This document shows, in pieces, positions 8,646 to 14,126 of a DNA stretch of 14,126 bases. Each line of letters opens with the position of its first letter. Position 1 is the stretch's first letter. This DNA is from Nitrosomonas sp. UBA6494 (GTDB lineage: Bacteria; Pseudomonadota; Gammaproteobacteria; Burkholderiales; Nitrosomonadaceae): assembly GCA_002435335.1 (NCBI GenBank), contig DJMI01000025.1, positions 937-15,062 on the forward strand, read 5' to 3'. The notes below the pieces were generated by a model, which did no database searches, was not told the origin of the DNA, and was given only the letters and a program-made list of their open reading frames with translations. Made by a program: the position numbers and the translations under genes.

Positions 8646-9064
8646 TGGCTTTTGGAAGCATTAACGACAACAGCCGGCAGGCACCAATGTCGGAAATCAA
8701 TGTCGTGCCTTTGGTCGACGTGATGTTGGTATTGTTGATTATTTTCATCATCACGGCACCGTTGCTGACCCATTCCGTCAAAATCGACTTGCCTAAAGCG
8801 GAGAGCACGCCCAATCTGACCCAACCTGAGCACATCGAATTGGCGATTCGCACCGACGGCAGCTTGTTCTGGAACGGTGAGCCGGTGATACAAGCGATGT
8901 TGACGGCACGATTCACTTCCGTCGTCGCCAAATCGCCGCAAACCGAATTGCATATCCGTGCAGACAAATTGGCTCATTACGAGCATGTGGCGAAAGTGAT
9001 GAGCATTGCATCCAAAGCAGGTATCACTAAAATCGGTTTTATTACCGATCCCTCGGAGCAATAG
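8645..9064 (+). CDS. exbD: Biopolymer transport protein ExbD
   Basis: ExbD sits inside the ExbB pentamer and forms the proton path of the TonB motor. The protein has 139 residues with one membrane helix at about 22-44. The proton-carrying aspartate is D25 in NVVPLVDVMLVLLIIFI (19-35). A periplasmic domain follows at about 60-135 (IELAIRTDGSLFWNG, ELHIRADK, ITKIGFITD). GGAGG about nine bases upstream is the strongest ribosome-binding site in the operon and lies within the end of exbB. The next gene converges from the other strand 17 bases downstream, and no terminator hairpin is visible in that gap. Confidence 0.94.
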   Translation: MAFGSINDNSRQAPMSEINVVPLVDVMLVLLIIFIITAPLLTHSVKIDLPKAESTPNLTQPEHIELAIRTDGSLFWNGEPVIQAMLTARFTSVVAKSPQTELHIRADKLAHYEHVAKVMSIASKAGITKIGFITDPSEQ

Positions 9065-9081
9065 CAACCGTCGACAGCTTA

Positions 9082-10230
9082 TCAGATCAAGTCTTCATCG
9101 CGGAAGCGCTGCTGAATTTCACGCACTTTGTCGGCGTTGTTGATCAACGCTTCGACGCAATCGCGGTCCAGTTTCGAATTGGACATTTTCTGCAATACTA
9201 CGAAAGCCTCTTCGTTAGTCCACGGCGCCTTGTATGAGCGGCGCGAAGTCAATGCATCAAAAACATCGGCAACTGCACTGATACGTGCTTCGATAGGAAT
9301 TTCGTTACCCTTCAACCCTTTGGGATAACCGCTGCCGTCCATCGCTTCATGATGAAATTCCGCAATGTTGCGCAAGATATCGACATGACCGAAAGTACCC
9401 AGACTGAAATCTTTCAATACCGAATCGATAATCTCGCGTCCCTTTTCCGGGTGTGTTTTCATCACATCGAATTCATCGTCATCCAGCTTACTCGGTTTGC
9501 GCAAAATACTGTCCGGAATGCCGATTTTGCCGACGTCGTGCATCGGCGAGAATAAAAAAATATGCTCAATCTGTTCGTCGGTAATGCCGTAGTCGGCCGC
9601 TAATTCGCGTGCAACGAGGCGAGCGTAATGCGCGGTGCGGTCGATATGCGAACCGGTTTCCAAGTCGCGATAGTGTGTCATGTTGCGTGCTGCACGAACT
9701 GCAGCCAACAATGTGCGTATCGCAGCCAATTCATTGATCACCATCAATGCGATCAAATGACCGTAAATATCGATCTGCCGCAATGATTGGGGTGTAAACG
9801 GATGCTGCTGCATCGAATTAAAGAACAAGAAACCGATAAACGTTCCGCTTTGATAGAGCGGCATGGTGTAGCTGGATTGATATCCTTTGGCGGCGACACG
9901 TTTGGTATGCTCATGCGTTCCTTGCGCAAAAATCGCCAAATCTTGCACTAACCGCGGCCTGCGGTGCTCGATAATGGCGTGCAACGACGGCGCCGAACTG
10001 AGCGGCGCCTCATAAGTCGTCACCGGACTGTCGTTACCTTCGGTGCTGTGCGTGTACGTCTTCAGCATTTGTGTCTTGTCGTCGAACAACGCAATCGCCA
10101 GACGATCGATAAACGGAAAGTCCTGACGCATGACTTGATGCAGGAAGCGCAATTTTTCCGTCAGCGGTATGTTTTCATGCAAGTTCGCCAACGTATCCTG
10201 ATGCGCAAAAAGATCTTGTTCTTGTTGCAT
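9082..10230 (-). CDS. GAF and HD-GYP domain protein, predicted c-di-GMP phosphodiesterase
   Basis: This soluble protein of 382 residues has an N-terminal GAF-like sensor domain (about 25-165) joined by a helix to an HD-GYP domain (about 175-375). HD-GYP enzymes hydrolyse c-di-GMP to GMP with a two- or three-metal centre. Metal-binding and signature residues are intact: H195 in GSHIDRTA, HDVGKIGIPD at 231-240, H260 in THPEKG, HH at 293-294, GSGYPKG at 299-305 and D322 in ADVFDAL. It is therefore probably active, unlike the GGDEF-like protein 3 kb away. There is no receiver or membrane domain, so the signal is probably a cytoplasmic ligand or redox state sensed by GAF; the ligand cannot be read from sequence. 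No clear Shine-Dalgarno precedes the ATG. Confidence 0.92.
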   Translation of the reverse strand: MQQEQDLFAHQDTLANLHENIPLTEKLRFLHQVMRQDFPFIDRLAIALFDDKTQMLKTYTHSTEGNDSPVTTYEAPLSSAPSLHAIIEHRRPRLVQDLAIFAQGTHEHTKRVAAKGYQSSYTMPLYQSGTFIGFLFFNSMQQHPFTPQSLRQIDIYGHLIALMVINELAAIRTLLAAVRAARNMTHYRDLETGSHIDRTAHYARLVARELAADYGITDEQIEHIFLFSPMHDVGKIGIPDSILRKPSKLDDDEFDVMKTHPEKGREIIDSVLKDFSLGTFGHVDILRNIAEFHHEAMDGSGYPKGLKGNEIPIEARISAVADVFDALTSRRSYKAPWTNEEAFVVLQKMSNSKLDRDCVEALINNADKVREIQQRFRDEDLI

Positions 10231-10248
10231 AAAATGATTCTCAATATA
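10230..10248 (-). promoter_or_regulatory. Possible Fur-like site at the start of the HD-GYP gene
   Basis: On the minus strand TATATTGAGAATCATTTTA matches the 19-base Fur consensus at 14 positions and contains TTGAGAATCATT, a common core of real Fur sites. It abuts the ATG and overlaps a -10-like TATATT. That position would leave almost no leader, which weakens the case. Weak prediction. Confidence 0.3.
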
Positions 10249-10374
10249 AGTTAACCGGCCGTTGAAGAACTATCTGCGTTGCCGCTGCGGCAATTTGCCA
10301 CATTCCCAATCATTCATATTTTATTTAGAATGCATCCATTGCAATTTTGCAAATGGATAGTGCGCCAACTGGAC

Positions 10375-11625
10375 TCAATTATCGCCGCTCAACGGTGGAC
10401 TGGTCCACTTTTGCACCACCAGACTTCCCACCATGTCTCCCTCCACATTCACCATGGTGCGAAATGTGTCGAGCAGCCGGTCGACGGGCATTAAGATAGC
10501 AATGGCCTCGACCGGCAATCCGACCGACTGCAATACCACAACCATCGTTACCATGCCCGCGCTGGGTATGCCAGGCGCACCGATTGCAGCCAACATGGCG
10601 GTCAGAAATACAATCAATTGTTGCGCGAAAGTCAGCTCAATACCGACCAAATTGGCGACGAATAATGCTGCAATCGCTTCGTACAATGCCGTTCCGTCCA
10701 TATTCATGGTCGCACCCAATGGAATCACAAAACCGGCGACATCGCGCTTGACGTGCAAATGCTGTTCCGCGCAACGCAACGTAACCGGCAACGTTGCAGC
10801 GCTGGAACTGGTGGCAACTGCGGTAATCAACGCCTCGCGCGAGCCTCGCCAGAATTTGAGCGGCGTCATGCCGGTTGCCAAGTAAAGAATCGACGGCAAC
10901 ACCACAATACCATGCAACAGCGTAATACCCATCACCAAAGCGACAAATTGCACCATAGTCGATAACAATTGCACATCTTGCGCGACGACCAACTGCAACA
11001 ACAATGCCATGATGCCCAGCGGCGCAAGTCGCATGATCCAGCCGACCAGCATCAGGATTACTTCGAGAAATTCCTGCATCAATGCCAGAATGTTGCGATA
11101 ACGCTCACCCCCGATAACCAATGCAATACCGAGCAGTATCGCAAAGATTACCACTGCAAGCACATTGCCTTGCGCTAAAGCAGCAATCGGATTTTGAAAC
11201 AGTGAGCGCAAAAATTGCGCAAAAAAATCGCCCAGCGACATCTGTACCACTTGGAAGCTTTGCATCGCATCCTGGAACATCGCCATTTGCATTCCACCGC
11301 CGGGTTGAAACAGATTGGCTGCCGTCAATCCCAGCACCAACGCTAACGACATCGTGGCAAAGAAATAAAGCAGCGTCAGTTGCCACACGCGACTCATTTT
11401 TTGATGTGCGCGCAAATTCGACACACCGACGACAATCGACGTAAACACCAGCGGAATCAGAATCATGCGCAGCAAGTCGATAAACAGCGTACCGATCAGT
11501 TTGGCCACGTACATGCCACTTTGCGTGATTTCAGACGCCGGCCCCAACCCGGACAAACCGGAACCCAAGGCAATACCGATCACTGCCCCGAGCAAAATCT
11601 GCGTGTTGAGCGAAACTTTCCTCAC
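10375..11625 (-). CDS. Dicarboxylate/amino acid:cation symporter (DAACS family)
   Basis: This inner-membrane sodium- or proton-coupled transporter of the GltP/DctA/GltPh family has 416 residues with eight or so helices and two hairpins. Signatures are present in order: TSSSAATLP at 272-280 (hairpin 1), the cation-site NMDGT at 308-312, GAPGIPSAG at 349-357 (hairpin 2), and the substrate helix with D386, R389, N393 and D397. These align with D394, R397, N401 and D405 of archaeal GltPh. Retention of both the Arg (side-chain carboxylate) and the Asp (amino group) favours glutamate or aspartate over C4-dicarboxylates, but this is inference. The start is a GTG, reading MRKVSLNTQ, 15 bases after the hemF stop, with only a weak ribosome-binding site, so it is probably cotranscribed with hemF. 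Confidence 0.92.
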   Translation of the reverse strand: MRKVSLNTQILLGAVIGIALGSGLSGLGPASEITQSGMYVAKLIGTLFIDLLRMILIPLVFTSIVVGVSNLRAHQKMSRVWQLTLLYFFATMSLALVLGLTAANLFQPGGGMQMAMFQDAMQSFQVVQMSLGDFFAQFLRSLFQNPIAALAQGNVLAVVIFAILLGIALVIGGERYRNILALMQEFLEVILMLVGWIMRLAPLGIMALLLQLVVAQDVQLLSTMVQFVALVMGITLLHGIVVLPSILYLATGMTPLKFWRGSREALITAVATSSSAATLPVTLRCAEQHLHVKRDVAGFVIPLGATMNMDGTALYEAIAALFVANLVGIELTFAQQLIVFLTAMLAAIGAPGIPSAGMVTMVVVLQSVGLPVEAIAILMPVDRLLDTFRTMVNVEGDMVGSLVVQKWTSPPLSGDN

Positions 11626-11640
11626 TGCAAGCTTAACCGC

Positions 11641-12537
11641 TTATACCCAATCCTTGCCGATCAGAAAATCGGTATAAAGCTTATCTTCCGCACTGCCCGC
11701 TTCCGGCTTCCAGTCATAGCGCCATTTCACAATCGGCGGCAGCGACATCAGGATCGATTCGGTACGTCCGCCGGTTTGCAAACCGAATAACGTACCGCGA
11801 TCCCACACCAGGTTGAATTCGACATAACGCCCGCGTCGGTATGCCTGAAAATCGCGTTCGCGCTCACCGTACGGCGTATCCTTGCGCCGCTCCAGGATCG
11901 GGCGGTATGCATTCAGAAAGTTTTCGCCAACGTTGCGCGTGAGTTTGAAGCAGGTATCGAAATCGGGTTGATTCAGATCGTCGAAAAACACTCCGCCGAT
12001 ACCGCGCGGTTCTTTGCGATGCTTCAAATAAAAATACTCGTCGCACCACTTTTTCAGGCGTGGATAGGTGTCGGTGCCAAACGGTTGCAATGCATCCTTG
12101 CAGGTTTGATGAAAATGTAACGCATCTTCGGCATAACCGTAATACGGCGTCAAATCCATACCGCCACCGAACCACCACACCGGCTCCGCACCGTCCTTGC
12201 GCGCCTCGAAAAAGCGCACGTTCATGTGTACCGTCGGCGCATACGGATTGCGCGGATGCAACACCAGCGAAACCCCCATCGCCTCGAACGAGCGCCCCGC
12301 CAGTTCAGGCCGCGCTGCAGTTGCCGATGCTGGTAATCCAGGGCCGAACACATGCGAGAAATTGACTCCACCACGTTCCAGCACGTTGCCCTCCTCGATC
12401 ACGCTACTCATACCGCCGCCGCCTTCCGGCCGATCCCAGCTATCACGCCGAAACGCTTTGCCATCGACTTGCTCCAGCCCCTTGACGATGCCGTCTTGCA
12501 GATTGAGTAAAAATTCCTTCACTTGTGGTGTATTCAT
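11641..12537 (-). CDS. hemF: Oxygen-dependent coproporphyrinogen III oxidase
   Basis: HemF uses O2 to convert coproporphyrinogen III to protoporphyrinogen IX in heme synthesis, as a cytoplasmic dimer. The 298 residues match the family length of about 300. Hallmarks are FGGGMDLTPYYGY at 123-135 and the signature KKWCDEYFYLKHRKEPRGIG at 162-181, followed by GVFFDD; RRGRYVEFNLVWDRGT (234-249) is also typical. The ATG at 12537 has a good Shine-Dalgarno (GGGAG, six bases). A MITE-like element begins 24 bases upstream of the ATG, so the promoter must either lie inside that element or read through it. The downstream symporter starts 15 bases after the stop. Confidence 0.97.
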   Translation of the reverse strand: MNTPQVKEFLLNLQDGIVKGLEQVDGKAFRRDSWDRPEGGGGMSSVIEEGNVLERGGVNFSHVFGPGLPASATAARPELAGRSFEAMGVSLVLHPRNPYAPTVHMNVRFFEARKDGAEPVWWFGGGMDLTPYYGYAEDALHFHQTCKDALQPFGTDTYPRLKKWCDEYFYLKHRKEPRGIGGVFFDDLNQPDFDTCFKLTRNVGENFLNAYRPILERRKDTPYGERERDFQAYRRGRYVEFNLVWDRGTLFGLQTGGRTESILMSLPPIVKWRYDWKPEAGSAEDKLYTDFLIGKDWV

Positions 12538-12560
12538 GCTAACTCCCGGGATTAATTTAC

Positions 12561-12579
12561 GGGCATCTCTAAAAATTCA
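12561..12579 (+). repeat. Left terminal inverted repeat of the MITE-like element
   Basis: GGGCATCTCTAAAAATTCA. It pairs with the reverse complement of 12682-12700, differing only at positions 4 and 5 (CA against TG). This end faces hemF, 24 bases from its ATG. Confidence 0.8.
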
Positions 12580-12681
12580 TATTTTGTTACAATACTTCGT
12601 TGTTCACAAAAAATATTTCCTCACATATCAATAATATGCTGCGTCAATATTTTTGATCTCGCCTCGTCTTGTTTAAAACTC

Positions 12682-12700
12682 TGAATTTTTAGAGACACCC
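12682..12700 (-). repeat. Right terminal inverted repeat of the MITE-like element
   Basis: Read on the minus strand it is GGGTGTCTCTAAAAATTCA, the partner of 12561-12579. TTAC follows immediately, duplicating the TTAC before the left end. Confidence 0.8.
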
Positions 12701-12704
12701 TTAC

Positions 12705-12880
12705 GATTATCGATGAAACGCATTTTAACGCAGGTATAGCATGACCATGCGATTTCGTTGTTGATATGGCTCAAATGGAAAAATCAATACAGCTACTGCT
12801 AGATTTGTGGCACGCATGATAGGCACATCCACTAGAACAAAGCTGCTGCAAGCTAATCGGCTTGGGAACCTTGTTATGTA
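12705..12880. other. Non-coding stretch between the MITE-like element and the exported-protein gene
   Basis: I see no gene or RNA here. There is a short palindrome GCATGACCATGC at 12739-12750 and a weak five-pair hairpin (CAAGC/GCTTG) without a U-tract downstream of the neighbouring gene. The original hemF promoter before insertion of the element would be expected here, but no convincing -35/-10 pair stands out. Confidence 0.5.
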
Positions 12881-13345
12881 TTATTCGCTTGTAGACGATG
12901 AGCCGGAATGATTTGCTATTTGCTTCACAAACTCTCTATACAACTCCTGTGAGTTGGTATGAGACAGACATAGCAAATACTCTTTGTCCATCTCCTTCTG
13001 CAGATTGCTATCACCACTTTCTGCGAGCGCCTTCCAACCCGTTACAGCACTTTCATAAATGCTGTCTGCTGTCCTGACAATATCCTTCCCTTCCCAACCT
13101 GCAGCTAAAAGAGCGCCCATGGTAGCAATATACCAGCCATTTGACCGATTGCTAGCATCTTTTGCCTGATGCGGCTTATGCTGAGCTTCAAACATTTGCG
13201 CCAAGAAACGTAAATACCCCGCGCATTTGCCTAGTATCTGAGCATCCTCATATGCAGTAGCTTGTTGAGTTGCTTCCGGCGATTCTTGAGCTATGGAGGA
13301 TAAAGAAACAAATAGCATACTTATTAAAACTATTAGTCGAAACAT
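12881..13345 (-). CDS. Exported protein of unknown function, 154 residues
   Basis: I do not recognise this family. The chosen start gives MFRLIVLISMLFVSLSSIAQ, a clear signal peptide with a likely signal-peptidase I cut after SIA (residue 19). The mature protein of about 135 residues is mostly helical in appearance and has two cysteines, one in LGKCAGYLRF and one in YLLCLSHTN, which could form a disulfide in the periplasm. A stretch rich in Ala and Gly (ATMGALLAAGWEGKDI) is central and could be a short hydrophobic hairpin. The start at 13345 is preferred over an in-frame ATG at 13360 because GGAGG lies eight bases upstream of it, inside the longer reading. It stands alone, with long non-coding DNA on both sides. 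Confidence 0.75.
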   Translation of the reverse strand: MFRLIVLISMLFVSLSSIAQESPEATQQATAYEDAQILGKCAGYLRFLAQMFEAQHKPHQAKDASNRSNGWYIATMGALLAAGWEGKDIVRTADSIYESAVTGWKALAESGDSNLQKEMDKEYLLCLSHTNSQELYREFVKQIANHSGSSSTSE

Positions 13346-13360
13346 TCCATGAGCCTCCAT

Positions 13361-13679
13361 TGGATGAAAATGCTTGATACAGTGATTAAAATGCCATTTA
13401 AAGATTTAATATACCAACCACAAACACAGAAAAGGAATAAGAAAAATTGTAACGTCAGATCTATTTTCCAACTGCATATCTTCCTTAAGCAGGATAATGC
13501 ATAAAATACAGATTATAGAGTCGGCCATTAGATGGTTCGATTTTTTATAGCAAAGAAAGCCGGAATACTGAGATTCTAGTTAATCATTTTTAATGACTGG
13601 ATCAATATGATTCTAAGCATGCCTGTAGTGTGCAAATAAAATGCAAGATGTTATATCCAAACTGCAATAAAGGAAAAAC
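13361..13679. other. AT-rich non-coding stretch upstream of aroC
   Basis: Between the exported-protein gene and the aroC leader ORF I see no gene of supportable length and no RNA gene. A -10-like TAAAAT at 13637-13642 lacks a good -35 partner. A small hairpin TCATT-TTT-AATGA near 13587-13599 is too weak to call. Nothing further is visible. Confidence 0.5.
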
Positions 13680-13757
13680 ATGATTTATTTCCAGTACCCA
13701 GATTTATCCATTCTGACGACGTATGATAGACTCACCCCTTCCGTTTTAAGAGATTAA
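13680..13757 (+). CDS. Possible 25-residue leader peptide of aroC
   Basis: The frame reads MIYFQYPDLSILTTYDRL and ends after seven more residues at a TAA four bases before the aroC ATG. AAAGGA lies five bases before its ATG, a better ribosome-binding site than aroC's own. Four of 25 residues are aromatic (Y3, F4, Y6, Y15), notable in front of a gene for aromatic amino acid synthesis. It could be a translated leader coupling ribosomes into aroC. There is no room for a terminator hairpin, so classical attenuation is not supported. It may equally be a chance frame, and a -10-like TATGAT at 13722-13727 inside it would, if used, exclude it from the transcript. Confidence 0.35.
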   Translation: MIYFQYPDLSILTTYDRLTPSVLRD

Positions 13758-13761
13758 AAGC

Positions 13762-14126
13762 ATGTCCGGCAACACACTTGGCACACTGTTTACCATTACG
13801 TCGTTCGGCGAATCGCACGGTCCTGCGATCGGTTGTATCGTCGACGGCTGCCCTCCGGGTCTGAGTATCAGCACCGAAGATATTCAATTTGAACTCGACC
13901 GGCGCAAGCCTGGTACGTCGCGGCATGTCACGCAGCGGCGCGAATCCGATACTGTCGAGATCCTGTCTGGGGTATTCGAAGGCAAGACCACCGGCACGCC
14001 GATTGCCTTGTTGATCCGCAACGAGGATCAGCGCAGCAAGGATTACAGCAAAATCATGGACGTATTTCGTCCCGGCCATGCGGATTACACCTATTGGCAG
14101 AAATACGGCATCCGCGATTATCGCGG
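13762..14126 (+). CDS. aroC: Chorismate synthase, N-terminal 121 residues (3' end outside window)
   Basis: This cytoplasmic enzyme makes chorismate from 5-enolpyruvylshikimate-3-phosphate with reduced FMN, the last shikimate-pathway step. The sequence starts MSGNTLGTLFTITSFGESHG; the GESHGPAIGCIVDGCPPG segment (16-33) is the first family signature and includes the catalytic His of this region. FRPGHADYTYWQKYGIRDYR at 102-121 leads into the second signature, cut by the window edge. The family is about 360 residues long, so one third is seen. AAGAG about nine bases upstream is a modest ribosome-binding site. The nearest upstream genes are on the other strand, so it has its own promoter within 13346-13761. 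Confidence 0.97.
   Translation, partial: MSGNTLGTLFTITSFGESHGPAIGCIVDGCPPGLSISTEDIQFELDRRKPGTSRHVTQRRESDTVEILSGVFEGKTTGTPIALLIRNEDQRSKDYSKIMDVFRPGHADYTYWQKYGIRDYR

Larger units (their letters stand above)
12561..12700. mobile_element. 140-bp MITE-like non-autonomous element
   Basis: The element begins GGGCATCTCTAAAAATTCA and ends with TGAATTTTTAGAGACACCC; the two ends are inverted repeats matching at 17 of 19 positions. It is flanked on both sides by TTAC (12557-12560 and 12701-12704), a 4-bp target-site duplication. The interior is AT-rich and has no open reading frame of useful size, so movement would need a transposase supplied from elsewhere. Small size, terminal inverted repeats and target duplication together are the definition of a MITE. 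A 4-bp duplication occurs in several IS families, including IS5 and IS701; I cannot assign one. It lies between hemF and its upstream region. No second copy exists in the window. Confidence 0.75.

Noticed and set aside
7899..9064. Assignment of the motor genes as tolQ-tolR
   Set aside because: A tonB gene lies immediately upstream, and no tolA, tolB, pal or ybgC is nearby.
8480..9067. 195-codon minus-strand open frame across exbB and exbD
   Set aside because: Antisense to two secure genes; the Cys- and His-rich translation has no family character.
10279..10293. Hairpin TTGCCGCTGCGGCAA downstream of the symporter as a terminator
   Set aside because: The stem is good, but in the symporter's direction no U-tract follows and it lies about 80 bases past the stop.
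10433..10885. 150-codon plus-strand open frame inside the symporter gene
   Set aside because: Antisense shadow of a transporter with all family motifs intact.

Overview
The window looks like chromosomal DNA of a Gram-negative betaproteobacterium, possibly of the Nitrosomonadaceae. The evidence is a lipoprotein-sorting chaperone (LolA), a TonB-ExbB-ExbD system, oxygen-dependent HemF, the ftsK-lolA-rarA-serS gene order and moderate base composition. The family-level guess rests on protein style alone. Twelve genes are supported, plus a 25-codon leader-like ORF. serS and aroC run off the two ends.

Layout. (1) 1-5265, minus strand: ftsK, lolA, rarA, serS, transcribed leftward, a conserved housekeeping cluster covering chromosome segregation, lipoprotein transport, replication-fork repair and tRNA charging. 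(2) 5403-6925, minus strand: a membrane protein with a clearly degenerate GGDEF domain, and a small RDD-family membrane protein. (3) 7003-9064, plus strand: a good Fur-box candidate followed by tonB-exbB-exbD, a compact energy-transduction operon for outer-membrane uptake of iron chelates or similar ligands. (4) 9082-10230, minus strand: a GAF plus HD-GYP c-di-GMP phosphodiesterase converging on exbD. (5) 10375-12537, minus strand: hemF followed 15 bases later by a dicarboxylate/amino-acid:cation symporter. (6) 12538-13761: a sparsely coding stretch. It holds a 140-bp MITE-like element with near-perfect terminal inverted repeats and a 4-bp target duplication just upstream of hemF, an unrecognised exported protein of 154 residues, and a 25-codon ORF ending four bases before aroC. 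(7) 13762-end, plus strand: the start of aroC (chorismate synthase).

How the parts may work together. Regions 2-5 sit between two housekeeping blocks and mix iron or heme functions (TonB system, HemF) with c-di-GMP-type proteins (degenerate GGDEF, HD-GYP). A link between these themes is inference. I found no defence system, phage, CRISPR array or RNA gene. The most interesting items are the MITE at hemF, the degenerate GGDEF protein that keeps an I-site-like RxxD, the Fur-like sites, and the aromatic-rich leader ORF before aroC.
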